64,000 nucleotides of DNA, from positions 812,501-876,500 of the forward strand of contig NZ_CP025263.1 of assembly GCF_002843605.1 (NCBI RefSeq), in the 5' to 3' direction. The notes below the pieces were generated by a model. The model did no database searches. It was not told the origin of the DNA and was given only the letters and a program-made list of their open reading frames with translations. Shown in pieces: positions 55,909 through 63,833 of this stretch (positions are counted from its first letter, which is position 1; every line of letters begins with the position of its first letter). Source of the stretch: Pseudomonas sp. S09G 359 (GTDB taxonomy: Bacteria > Pseudomonadota > Gammaproteobacteria > Pseudomonadales > Pseudomonadaceae). The position numbers and the translations under genes are program-made.

Positions 55909-58040
55909 GGCCTGGCCTTCTGGGCTGGAGTGATCAAAGAGGGACGAGGTACGTCACGGTGTTCATCTTTCACCACCGGGCGCATGGCGATAAAAACCTC
56001 GGCTTCTTCACCTGGCTTAAGCCAGGCACGCGGCCACACGGTGACCGCCAGGGTGTTCGAGTTGCTGCACTCTTTTTCGTCGATGCGCACATTGCGCTTG
56101 ATCTGATTGCGCACCACCACCACCGCCACATTGAACTCTGGGCCGGCAAACCATTGGCTGCGTTCAGTGTTCATCGCCAGGAGTTCTCGGGTGCTGCACA
56201 AGGTGTCCAGGCTCACAGGCATCGGTGCCGCCTTGAATGCCACGGGGACCTGCCCGGAAACGAGATGAGCCAGGGTGCTGGTGATATCACTGCGTTTGAT
56301 CACCGGTTGGTGTTGCGCATAACGCCTGGCCAGTGGCTTGAGGGCAGCCTGTAGCTCCGCTTGATCCTCCTGCGGCAGATAACGCGAAGGGTCCGCTTGA
56401 TCACCGATGACGCGTGGCGTCAGGATAAACAGGCGTTCACGCCGATTGTTCTGGCGTTCTGTGGACGAGAACAACGCCTTGCCCAGCAGTGGTATGTCGC
56501 CCAGAAACGGAATTTTGCTGTGCCTGTCGCTGCTTTCGGTGACATGGAACCCACCGACTACCAGCGAGCGTTTTTCCGCCATGACCGCCTGGGTACTGAC
56601 TTTGCCCCTGCGCACATCGGGACCGATGCGATCCGGGTTGGATTCATCGAAATTTCCGTCTTCGATATCGATCGAAAGGTGAACCTGGTGAGTGCCGCGG
56701 GTGGTGATTACCCTGGGCGCCACCTGGAAACTGGTGCCGACAGTGATAGGCAGAATGGTCGCCACCTCTGTGCCTGCCGTCAGGTACTGCGTGCGGTTGA
56801 AATCAATCACCGCCGGCTGGTTTTCCAGGGTGAGCACCGAAGGGTTGGACACCATCGTTGCCAGGCCGCGCTGCTCCAGTGCGCGTATGTCGGCAAAGAA
56901 GCGGTCACGGTTCTCGATCGAGAGCTGTGACGAGGTGCCCGGTGCCATGTTCACTCCGCCACGGAAGCGACTGTTTTGAAAGCCCCAGTTGACCCCGAAC
57001 TCACGCAATTGCGTGCGCTCGATATCGAGGATGATTGCGTCGATTTCCACCAGTTTGCGTGCCACGTCGAGCTGGGCAATCAGCTCGCGATACATCGCCT
57101 GCCGCTCCGGGATGTCATAGATCAGTACGGCGTTGTTGCGCACATCGGCTTCGACGCGGATTTTGCCTGTGGGCACCGCGGCTCGGGGAGTGAGCGTCAT
57201 GCCAGCGGGCGACTGCGCCGGGTTTGTCGCCTGGCTGAGCATTTGCCCGAGCATCGGGTTGCCCAGCCGGGGAATGTTCGGCGTGAGGGGAGAGGGCTGT
57301 GAGGCCTGTGAGGGCGGCGGGGTCATCATCGTGGCGCCTGTACGCGGCTCCAATAACCCGCGCAGCATGGTAGCGACGCCTGGGATGGTGAGTTTTTCGC
57401 CGCGATAATCGATCTGGCGATCTCCCGCGTTGGCGAATTTCAGCGGGTAGCTGAGCACGCTTTGTTTTTCATCGGGCGATTTGCGCTGGCTGCTGAATTG
57501 CTTGATCTGGTCGATGTAGTGCTTGGGGCCAGAGACCAGCACGACCCCATCCTCAGGCAGTTCCCCCCAACCGAAGCGGCTATCGAGCAGGCCGATATCG
57601 GTGAGTGCGCGCTTGAGGTCGGCCACGGTTTCGGAAGAGACCTCCAGGCGCGCGGACTCTTGCAGGTTCAGGGTGCTGACATAGAGCGTGTTGTTGTACA
57701 GGTACCACTGGAAGCGGTGCTCTACCCCCAGCCGGTCGAGCATCGACTGTGGGGTATTGGCGCGTATCTTGCCATTTACGATGCCATCCAGCAGGCCGTC
57801 GACTTGCAGTTGTGTGCCAAAGGTCTGAGCGAAGTCCTCCAGTACTTCTCGTAGGGGCTTGTGCTCGGCCTCATAGGCGTAGGCGGTATTTTTCCATTCA
57901 GGCGGAATGGCCGCGAAGCTGCTGTGCAGCGGCGCCAACAACAAGGGCAGCGCGAGCAAACAGCCCCAGTGGGCGCGTTTTACCAAGACGGCAGGCGAGT
58001 TTACGCGCAAGCCGGAGTGCTTGTTGATCTTGCTATACAT
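55905..58040 (-). CDS. hrcC: HrcC (SctC), outer-membrane secretin
   Basis: 711-aa secretin that forms the outer-membrane ring. A signal peptide (hydrophobic stretch about 27-43, cut near FAA) precedes N domains (about 50-200), a Pro/Ser-rich linker (about 230-290), and the secretin core with VNWGFQNSRFRGG, LATMVSNPSVLTLENQPAVI (20 residues near 387-406) and VVGGFHVTESSDRHSKIPFLG (split: VVGGFHVTESSD, RHSKIPFLG). The ATG at 58040 comes 15 nt after the decayed hrpG frame, with only weak ribosome-site sequence. Full length, no disruption. Confidence 0.95.
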   Translation of the reverse strand: MYSKINKHSGLRVNSPAVLVKRAHWGCLLALPLLLAPLHSSFAAIPPEWKNTAYAYEAEHKPLREVLEDFAQTFGTQLQVDGLLDGIVNGKIRANTPQSMLDRLGVEHRFQWYLYNNTLYVSTLNLQESARLEVSSETVADLKRALTDIGLLDSRFGWGELPEDGVVLVSGPKHYIDQIKQFSSQRKSPDEKQSVLSYPLKFANAGDRQIDYRGEKLTIPGVATMLRGLLEPRTGATMMTPPPSQASQPSPLTPNIPRLGNPMLGQMLSQATNPAQSPAGMTLTPRAAVPTGKIRVEADVRNNAVLIYDIPERQAMYRELIAQLDVARKLVEIDAIILDIERTQLREFGVNWGFQNSRFRGGVNMAPGTSSQLSIENRDRFFADIRALEQRGLATMVSNPSVLTLENQPAVIDFNRTQYLTAGTEVATILPITVGTSFQVAPRVITTRGTHQVHLSIDIEDGNFDESNPDRIGPDVRRGKVSTQAVMAEKRSLVVGGFHVTESSDRHSKIPFLGDIPLLGKALFSSTERQNNRRERLFILTPRVIGDQADPSRYLPQEDQAELQAALKPLARRYAQHQPVIKRSDITSTLAHLVSGQVPVAFKAAPMPVSLDTLCSTRELLAMNTERSQWFAGPEFNVAVVVVRNQIKRNVRIDEKECSNSNTLAVTVWPRAWLKPGEEAEVFIAMRPVVKDEHRDVPRPSLITPAQKARP

Positions 58041-58055
58041 GACAAGTTCTCTGTT

Positions 58056-58422
58056 TCAGTGCGGTAGCTTACGTAGGGGAGTGGGCTGCAAATCGCGCCC
58101 AGCCTTAGTCAGGCGCGCAGTGACGCCACGCCAGGTTTCGCGTTTGTTGAAAAGGGCTTCCAAGGCACTCAGCAGGACTGCGGGCATTACACTGGCCAGA
58201 GGTGACCAGCGCCTGGCGCTGAGGCAAGTGCGCCTTGGATATGCGTCAGGCCGGCCTGACCGCGACGACATCAAAACTGCAACGGAGTTTTTTGGATTGG
58301 ACGGGGTAGTTGTGTGCGTAGCAACGCACGTTGACCTTGTCATCCTGTTCGAACATCTGAAAGCGCTGTTTGCGACGACTCAAACAGTCCGGCAGATATT
58401 GCTGCAAGTCACTAAACGACAT
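58056..58422 (-). pseudogene. hrpG: hrpG, apparently frameshifted
   Basis: Directly after hrpF an ATG at 58422 opens a 58-codon frame (MSFSDLQQYLPDCL... ending VVAVRPA) that stops with TGA at 58246-58248. Reading on in another frame gives LTHIQGALASAPGA, and in the third frame RWSPLASVMPAVLLSALEAL and KRETWRGVTARLTKAG, running to a stop at 58056. All three pieces look coding and in sequence would give about 120 aa at the hrpG position (between hrpF and hrcC). HrpG is a small cytoplasmic Hrp protein that, in P. syringae, relieves HrpV repression. The simplest reading is at least one single-base loss in GGCCGGCC near 58250 and a second shift near 58215; sequencing error or a real short 58-aa product are alternatives. 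Confidence 0.55.
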
Positions 58423-58645
58423 TTATGGCGCTTTTAAACGTCTCGTGCTGGTAGCTGACGTAGGCCCCGGCCACCGTGTAGTTGACACTGTCGTTCGTCT
58501 TCGCTTGCATAAGTTTGTCGAAGGCCCTCGAGAGCTCTTCTTCTCCCCCCCCGTTAGAAATGTCCTTATCGATTTCCTTGGAAACTCTATCGGAACGGGC
58601 TTGCTGCCTGTAGATACTATTAAGAAAGCGGACGTCACTATTCAT
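58412..58645 (-). CDS. hrpF: HrpF, small Hrp protein
   Basis: 77-aa helical protein named by size and position: first gene after the internal hrp box, before hrpG and hrcC, as in the P. syringae hrpC operon. The ATG at 58645 is used because GGAG lies 8 nt before it; an upstream start would fall in the hrp box. No membrane segment. It overlaps the hrpG start by 11 nt. HrpF is thought to act as a chaperone or partner of another Hrp component; that is not visible in the sequence. Confidence 0.78.
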   Translation of the reverse strand: MNSDVRFLNSIYRQQARSDRVSKEIDKDISNGGGEEELSRAFDKLMQAKTNDSVNYTVAGAYVSYQHETFKSAINVV

Positions 58646-58674
58646 CGCATTAACTCCAGTGGGGGGTCTATTCC

Positions 58675-58703
58675 TATGTGGCACCAGATGGATGACCGGT
58701 TCC
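58675..58703 (-). promoter_or_regulatory. hrp box of the hrpF-hrpG-hrcC-hrpT operon
   Basis: On the minus strand GGAACC, a 16-nt spacer, then CCACATA; full consensus match. It lies 29 nt upstream of the hrpF ATG and 50 nt after the hrpE stop. Confidence 0.92.
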
Positions 58704-58753
58704 CTCCACGGATTAATTTGTTAGAAAAAAACTAAAAGTGTTGTTACTTGTGC

Positions 58754-59335
58754 CTACCTTCGTGGGGGGATGATCACCAGGTTGTTGACGGCATCAGTCC
58801 AGTTGATGTGAAACCCACCATCTTCTGTTTCAAGAATCAGCGATCTGGCGGCGAGCCCGTCCTCGACGCGCAGTGCCCATGGCACATCACAGTGCCTGCT
58901 CAGCCATTGTTCGACATGTTCACGGTCCAACGGATTGCACAGTAAGTTCGCCTCCACAGTCGGGAGTTGGGCAGTCAACAGCTTATTGAGCAGGACAGTC
59001 AGGCGTTGAGCGGGTACGGTCTCTTCCAGCAAGCTTCGGATAGCCGTGTTGATAACTGAGCTGGCGGCAGTTTCCAATTGGTCGAACATCGCTTGTCGTT
59101 CCGACTCCCAGCGGTGAAGTTGGGAATTGGCGCGCTGCCAGAACTCATTGCTTGCACTTTGCAGTATTTCCTCGCATTGGCTTTCGGCTTGGCGTATGAG
59201 CGCCTGTGCTTGAGTTTCGGCTTGTTCAAGGATTTGACGGGCCTGGGTATATTCGACAAGCATTTCCCGAGGAATCAGGGCTGTCGACAGGTCGTGGGAG
59301 CGGGCGTGCAGCTCAACTTTATGGGTGCAAAACAT
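58754..59335 (-). CDS. hrpE: HrpE (SctL), ATPase stator
   Basis: 193-aa SctL/FliH-like protein that holds the ATPase to the sorting platform. The middle (about 25-110) is a Gln/Glu/Arg/Ala coiled coil (ARQILEQAETQAQALIRQAE), followed by a globular C terminus. The ATG at 59335 gives normal length; upstream codons are inside hrpD and not HrpE-like. It overlaps hrpD by 17 nt and ends the hrpA-type operon. Confidence 0.88.
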   Translation of the reverse strand: MFCTHKVELHARSHDLSTALIPREMLVEYTQARQILEQAETQAQALIRQAESQCEEILQSASNEFWQRANSQLHRWESERQAMFDQLETAASSVINTAIRSLLEETVPAQRLTVLLNKLLTAQLPTVEANLLCNPLDREHVEQWLSRHCDVPWALRVEDGLAARSLILETEDGGFHINWTDAVNNLVIIPPRR

Positions 59336-59894
59336 GGTTGGATATCTCGCGGGAGGCGCGCAGCGATTCCTCTGTTGAAGTAGAGGTTGCACGCCAAATA
59401 GTGGCTTGCCACAGAATGTCCAGGCGGCCTGGAGCGTCCCCCAGCTTTGGGCACTGCTCCAATTCAAGCACCCTCTGATGTGCAAAGCTCAAGCGCAACC
59501 GCTGCCATATAGCGGGTGTGACCCACGCGCGCAGATAGTGCAAGGGGTCGTCGATGCTCACCGGTGCGGGGCCTGGCGGCAGCGCTTTGGCCAAGCGCTG
59601 GCACCAAAGAAGCTGTTCTTGACTCAATCGACTGTCGTACGGCGCGCTGTATACCTCATTGACGAGTGTGAGTATGAGGTCTCGTTGTTGCGAGCTTATT
59701 CGCACCAGTTCAAGCAACGCCGCAGACAGTGGCGGCGCAAGTTCAGGTTTGATGCCGAACATGGTGCTCGCCCGGGCATGATGGCTTCGAGAAAGTGCTG
59801 CCGTCTCTACAAAACCCGTTAGCGTAAGCCAGTCGATGTGGGCGTTCTCCCATGGGCAGGCCCACCATTTCACCCAGCTGAGACCATCACTCAT
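59319..59894 (-). CDS. hrpD: HrpD (SctK-like), sorting-platform accessory protein
   Basis: 191-aa protein, Trp- and Leu-rich, with no signal peptide. Assigned from the order hrcJ-hrpD-hrpE, the standard Hrp1 arrangement, and from the length; the SctK family is poorly conserved. It overlaps hrcJ by 8 nt and hrpE by 17 nt. Confidence 0.83.
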   Translation of the reverse strand: MSDGLSWVKWWACPWENAHIDWLTLTGFVETAALSRSHHARASTMFGIKPELAPPLSAALLELVRISSQQRDLILTLVNEVYSAPYDSRLSQEQLLWCQRLAKALPPGPAPVSIDDPLHYLRAWVTPAIWQRLRLSFAHQRVLELEQCPKLGDAPGRLDILWQATIWRATSTSTEESLRASREISNHVLHP

Positions 59895-60672
59895 GAACGT
59901 ACGCTGTTTCAGGCTGTGGTGCCGAAGCGAGCCTTATCCTGCGGCGCCAGACCAGCCAGGCACCGGCACCCAGCAAGAGCGCGAGCAGAGGGGCGAAAGT
60001 GCTGACGAGCCAGATACCGAGGTCTCGTTCTGGCACCAGGAAAGGGCCGAAATAGACAAGCTGTTGCTTTTCTATGTAGGCCGTGGCCGGTACGAAAACG
60101 ACGGTCAGCTTTGTTGTATTGTCTATAGCTGAGGCCATGCCGGGGAGGCTGCTGGCCACCAACCTGCGCACTCGCGCATTGATATTGTCAGGGTCAAGTC
60201 GTGGGTCGTGCTTGATGAATATAGACGCGGACGCCGGTTGTACAGGCTCTCCGGGTGCTATCCGTTCAGGCAACACCACATGCACCCGTGCGACCAGTAC
60301 ACCGTCTATATTGGATAAGGTTGCTTCCAGCTCTTGTGACAGTGCGTAGATGTAGCGCGCGCGCTCTTCAAGTGGTGTAGAGATGACCCCCTCCTTGCGG
60401 AAGATTTCCCCCAGGGTTGAGCGTGCAACCTTGGGCAGCCCAGCGGCGTCCAGGGTACGAACGGCTCGATTGATGTCACTTGCCTTGACGCGGACAGCGA
60501 CGCCGTCTTTTCCCGGAATCTTTTGGGCACGGATCTGTTTGTCTGCCAGTTCCGCGATGACTTCATTGGCTTCCTGTTCGGAAATGTTGCGGTGGAGTTC
60601 TACGCTTTCACCGCAGCCGGTGAGCAACAGCGCCAATGAGAAAAATAAGAGGGTGCTTAGGCGGCGGTACAT
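59887..60672 (-). CDS. hrcJ: HrcJ (SctJ), inner-membrane ring lipoprotein
   Basis: 261-aa FliF/YscJ family lipoprotein. Lipobox LLTGC with Cys20; two ring-building domains (about 22-75 and 110-190) with LERARYIYALSQELEATLSN (20 residues near 102-121) and RVHVVLPER; a C-terminal membrane anchor (about 218-240) ends in RRRIR. Length is normal. It lies 2 nt after the hrpB stop. Confidence 0.95.
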   Translation of the reverse strand: MYRRLSTLLFFSLALLLTGCGESVELHRNISEQEANEVIAELADKQIRAQKIPGKDGVAVRVKASDINRAVRTLDAAGLPKVARSTLGEIFRKEGVISTPLEERARYIYALSQELEATLSNIDGVLVARVHVVLPERIAPGEPVQPASASIFIKHDPRLDPDNINARVRRLVASSLPGMASAIDNTTKLTVVFVPATAYIEKQQLVYFGPFLVPERDLGIWLVSTFAPLLALLLGAGAWLVWRRRIRLASAPQPETAYVHE

Positions 60673-60674
60673 GA

Positions 60675-61031
60675 CTACCCCATGGTTGAAATTTTATCGC
60701 AGGCTTTTGCGATCGCGCCGACTACCTTGATGTGTGAGATCACATCGACATGCGCTTCGACAAGCAATTGGGGGAGCTCGCTCATACCTTTATTCTTGCT
60801 AGCGTCCCGAAAGCCCTTGGAGAGACGCGACGCTATTTCCGACGACTCACTGGTGCCCCAGGCTGAATCGGTAGCGGCTACGGGGCGAGGGCTTCCTCTA
60901 TCAGGTTGATTGGTCTTGTTCATTTCGGCCTGGAAAAAATTGACGTCAGAAGATCGATGACCCTCAGCAGGCGTATCCGACCCGGTGTTGATCTTTCTAT
61001 CCGTTGTGAGTCCTGCGTGGGTAATGAGCAT
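60675..61031 (-). CDS. hrpB: HrpB (SctI), inner-rod protein
   Basis: 118-aa protein. The N-terminal 60 residues are Ser/Thr/Asp/Pro-rich and disordered; the C-terminal helix (VEAHVDVISHIKVVGAIAKA near 92-111) fits the rod-building helix of SctI proteins. AGAGGG precedes the ATG. Directly upstream of hrcJ, as in the hrpA-hrpZ-hrpB-hrcJ operons, but without an hrpZ gene in front. Confidence 0.8.
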   Translation of the reverse strand: MLITHAGLTTDRKINTGSDTPAEGHRSSDVNFFQAEMNKTNQPDRGSPRPVAATDSAWGTSESSEIASRLSKGFRDASKNKGMSELPQLLVEAHVDVISHIKVVGAIAKACDKISTMG

Positions 61032-61078
61032 ATGTCCCTCTATCGAAAGTATCGAGTGTGGTGACCCACGTTAAGTAA

Positions 61079-61110
61079 AAGCCCCCTCAACGAGTGAGTT
61101 GAGAAGGCTT
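61079..61110 (-). terminator. Attenuator-like hairpin between the pilin candidate and hrpB
   Basis: On the minus strand AAGCCTTCTCAAC pairs with GTTGAGGGGGCTT (two G-T pairs, 6-nt loop), followed by TTTTACTT. It lies 7 nt after the pilin-candidate stop. The short T run suggests partial termination, which would raise the first gene's mRNA over the rest. Confidence 0.7.
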
Positions 61111-61117
61111 GATTTAC

Positions 61118-61273
61118 TTAGTAACGTATAGCTTTGCAGTTGGCCATCGTTGCGTTCTGCTTAGCGATTTTTCGATCCTCATCGGTTTTTTCTACAGCAT
61201 CCCAACCCTTTTTCTCTTGGATTGCTTTTGCAGCTTGATCTTGTGGGGTGCTACCTACGCCACCTAGTGCCAT
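61118..61273 (-). CDS. 51-aa small protein, candidate Hrp pilin (HrpA-like)
   Basis: A 51-codon frame (MALGGVGSTPQDQAAKAIQE to ATMANCKAIRY) starts at an ATG with AGAGGTG 6 nt upstream. It is the first gene after an hrp box and before hrpB and hrcJ, the place of the pilin gene hrpA in Hrp1 clusters. The Gly-rich start, Lys/Gln/Ala/Asp-rich helix and C-terminal aromatic Tyr fit small Hrp pilins (P. syringae HrpA is about 113 aa; Erwinia HrpA about 65), but it is shorter than any I remember and holds a Cys. An attenuator-like hairpin follows. Name by context only; a truncated pilin is the main alternative. Confidence 0.6.
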   Translation of the reverse strand: MALGGVGSTPQDQAAKAIQEKKGWDAVEKTDEDRKIAKQNATMANCKAIRY

Positions 61274-61359
61274 GATTCACCTCTTAAACTTTAAATAAGA
61301 TTTGATAACGGTTGACCGCTATCGGTCGTTCGTGAGCGACATTGAAATCGATCGTTGAA

Positions 61360-61388
61360 TATGTGGCTTACACGATATGAAGCGTTCC
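61360..61388 (-). promoter_or_regulatory. hrp box of the pilin-hrpB-hrcJ-hrpD-hrpE operon
   Basis: On the minus strand GGAACG, a 16-nt spacer, then CCACATA; one mismatch (last base of the -35-like part). It lies 86 nt upstream of the small-protein ATG, a longer leader than the 29-30 nt at the other two boxes. Confidence 0.87.
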
Positions 61389-61495
61389 AATTCTCACGGA
61401 GGAGAGGTGTGTGTATTTATTTCGTAATGTTTTTTCTATCTGCAAGATGTAACAGGAGGTGATTCAGGCAAGTTTCGGCGTTATGTCCAAGCGCT

Positions 61496-62422
61496 TTATG
61501 CCAGCTTTACTTCGAACTGCTTCATCCGGTAATAAAGAGTACGCTTGGCGACCTTCAGCTCAACGGCGACGCTATCTACACAGTGGTCGTTACGTCGCAG
61601 CGACTCTTCAATCAGTGCTTTTTCAATTTGCTGCAACCGCGCCTTCAGGCTCATTTCATGGGCAGGGGGGTTGAATATCGTAGGTGAAAGCGGTGGCAGG
61701 CCCAAGACGAACCGCTTGGCAGAAGAGCGCAATTCGCGGACATTGCCTTGCCAGGAATGACATAGCAATTGCTGCAGCAATTCACCGGGCGGCGTCGGGG
61801 CAGGGCATTTGAAAAGGTCCGCTTCTTGCTGGATCATCCCCAGGAATAACGGAATGATCCGCTCACGTCGGTCTCGCAGGGCAGGAAGTTGGAAACTGAC
61901 GACATTCAGGCGAAAGTACAAGTCGCGTCGGAAGGTGCCTTGCTCGACCATTGCCAGCAGCGACTGCTGGGCCGACGCAATAACGCGCATATCCACAGGG
62001 ATGAATCGGGTTGAACCCAGGCGCTCCACCCCGCGCGACTCCAACACGCGCAGCAGTTTGGCTTGCAGGCTCAATGGCATGCTGTCTATCTCATCGAGGT
62101 ACAGGGTGCCCAGATGAGCGGCCTCGACGACGCCGGCCCGGGATTGCATTGCTCCGGTGAAGGCGCCGCTGTTGACCCCGAATAACTGGCTTTCTGCGAG
62201 ACTTTCCGGGATGGCCGCGCAGTTCACGGCAACAAAGTTACCTCGCCGCCCCGATAGGTTATGTATCCGTTGCGCCAAGGTATCCTTGCCTGTGCCGGTT
62301 TCACCCAATAGCAGTATGTCAATACTGAGAGACGCGGTGCTAACGAGCGTACTTTCAATATCTGGGCTTTCAATCAATGAGATATATGTTTCATTTTCCC
62401 TGAGAGGGGCGGCCGACATCAA
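61496..62422 (-). CDS. HrpR/HrpS-like sigma-54 enhancer-binding protein
   Basis: 308-aa activator with the AAA+ core and DNA-binding domain only: Walker A GETGTGKD (40-47), GAFTGA (86-91, contacts sigma-54), Walker B TLYLDEID (about 106-113), arginine-finger region LYFRLNVV, and a C-terminal Fis-type helix-turn-helix (about 270-303). No receiver or sensor domain is present, as in P. syringae HrpR and HrpS, which act as a heteromeric pair. Only one such gene is here (RspR in P. fluorescens). It should activate the sigma-54 promoter of hrpL at 45343. It ends 108 nt from the pilin operon's hrp box. The 62423-62650 stretch upstream is AT-rich and must hold its promoter; I see no gene in it. Confidence 0.9.
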   Translation of the reverse strand: MMSAAPLRENETYISLIESPDIESTLVSTASLSIDILLLGETGTGKDTLAQRIHNLSGRRGNFVAVNCAAIPESLAESQLFGVNSGAFTGAMQSRAGVVEAAHLGTLYLDEIDSMPLSLQAKLLRVLESRGVERLGSTRFIPVDMRVIASAQQSLLAMVEQGTFRRDLYFRLNVVSFQLPALRDRRERIIPLFLGMIQQEADLFKCPAPTPPGELLQQLLCHSWQGNVRELRSSAKRFVLGLPPLSPTIFNPPAHEMSLKARLQQIEKALIEESLRRNDHCVDSVAVELKVAKRTLYYRMKQFEVKLA

Positions 62423-62654
62423 AAGGGTGCTCCATTATTTCTTTGCGCTATTGAGAAAATTATCAGCAGGCGCGCTTTTTTAGAATGGAAAGCATAGTTT
62501 TTTTCTTCCTGCATTACAGTAGGAGCTTGCGCAGGCGGTGTAGGATAAGTTAGAAAGTTTCAGGTTTATTTCTTTTGGTGGGGGAGCAGTAGGGGGAATC
62601 TTAAAATGAAAGGTATATATAAGTTTTTTGGCAGTGTGTGTAACAGTGGCCCAC

Positions 62655-62685
62655 AAAAAAGCCGATGCACTGCATCGGCTTTTTA
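62655..62685 (-). terminator. Rho-independent terminator of pth-ychF
   Basis: AAAGCCGATGCA / TGCATCGGCTTT, nearly no loop, with A and T runs on both sides. It lies 27 nt beyond the ychF stop and marks the right border of the secretion cluster. Confidence 0.9.
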
Positions 62686-62711
62686 TTTGCGATGTAAACC
62701 GTATTTAATGC

Positions 62712-63812
62712 TTAGACATTGAAACGGAAGTGCATCACGTCGCCATCCTTGACGATGTATTCCTTGCCTTCCAGGCGCCATTTACCGGCTTCCTTGGTAC
62801 CGGCTTCACCCTTGTACTGGATGAAGTCGTTGTAGGCGATGACTTCGGCGCGGATAAAGCCTTTTTCGAAGTCGGTGTGGATCACACCAGCAGCCTGTGG
62901 CGCGGTGGCGCCGACTTTCACGGTCCAGGCGCGAACTTCTTCGACGCCGGCGGTGAAGTAGGTCTGCAGGTGCAGCATTTCGTAGCCGGCGCGGATTACA
63001 CGGTTCAAGCCAGGCTCTTCCAGGCCCAGGGCCTCGAGGAACATGTCTTTCTCTTCGCCGTCATCCAGTTCGGCAATTTCCGCTTCGATCTTGTTGCACA
63101 CTGGCACCACTATCGCGCCTTCTTCCTCGGCGATGGCCTTGACCACGTCGAGCAGCGGGTTGTTCTCGAAGCCGTCTTCGGCAACGTTGGCGATGTACAT
63201 TACCGGCTTGGTGGTCAGCAGGTGGAAGCCCTTGATCACCGCTTTTTCGTCGGCATTCATGCTCTTCATCAGGCTGCGCGCCGGCTTGCCCAGGGTGAAG
63301 TGCGCGATCAACTGCTCCAGCAGGCCTTTCTGGACCACTGCATCCTTGTCACCGCCCTTGGCGTTGCGCGCGACTTTCTGCAGTTGCTTTTCGCAGCTGT
63401 CGAGGTCGGCGAAGATCAATTCCAGGTCGATGATCTCGATGTCGCGTTTCGGGTCGACGCTGTTGGAGACGTGAATCACGTTCTCGTCTTCAAAGCAGCG
63501 GACCACGTGGGCGATGGCATCGGTTTCACGGATGTTGGCCAGGAACTTGTTACCCAGGCCTTCACCTTTCGACGCGCCTGCCACCAGGCCCGCGATATCG
63601 ACGAATTCCATGGTGGTCGGCAGGATGCGCTTGGGATTGACGATGGCCGCCAGTTCCTGCAAACGCGGGTCTGGCATGGCCACGATACCGCTGTTGGGTT
63701 CGATGGTGCAGAAGGGGAAGTTCTCCGCCGCAATACCGGACTTGGTCAGGGCGTTGAACAGGGTGGATTTGCCGACGTTGGGCAGGCCGACGATGCCGCA
63801 ATTGAATCCCAT
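62712..63812 (-). CDS. ychF: YchF (OLA1-type) GTPase/ATPase
   Basis: 366-aa Obg-related P-loop protein that binds ribosomes and prefers ATP. G1 GLPNVGKS (9-16), G3 [17 protein letters not shown] (about 71-87), and a modified G4 (NVAED) that explains ATP preference; the C-terminal TGS domain ends in [10 protein letters not shown]. Full normal length. It lies 21 nt after pth on the same strand, the conserved pth-ychF pair of gammaproteobacteria. Confidence 0.96.
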   Translation of the reverse strand: MGFNCGIVGLPNVGKSTLFNALTKSGIAAENFPFCTIEPNSGIVAMPDPRLQELAAIVNPKRILPTTMEFVDIAGLVAGASKGEGLGNKFLANIRETDAIAHVVRCFEDENVIHVSNSVDPKRDIEIIDLELIFADLDSCEKQLQKVARNAKGGDKDAVVQKGLLEQLIAHFTLGKPARSLMKSMNADEKAVIKGFHLLTTKPVMYIANVAEDGFENNPLLDVVKAIAEEEGAIVVPVCNKIEAEIAELDDGEEKDMFLEALGLEEPGLNRVIRAGYEMLHLQTYFTAGVEEVRAWTVKVGATAPQAAGVIHTDFEKGFIRAEVIAYNDFIQYKGEAGTKEAGKWRLEGKEYIVKDGDVMHFRFNV

Positions 63813-63833
63813 GGTGTTTCCCCTCGGTAAGAG

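Noticed and set aside
62423..62650. A small gene or effector upstream of the sigma-54 activator
   Set aside because: The stretch is AT-rich, but no frame with a ribosome site or an hrp box was found on either strand.
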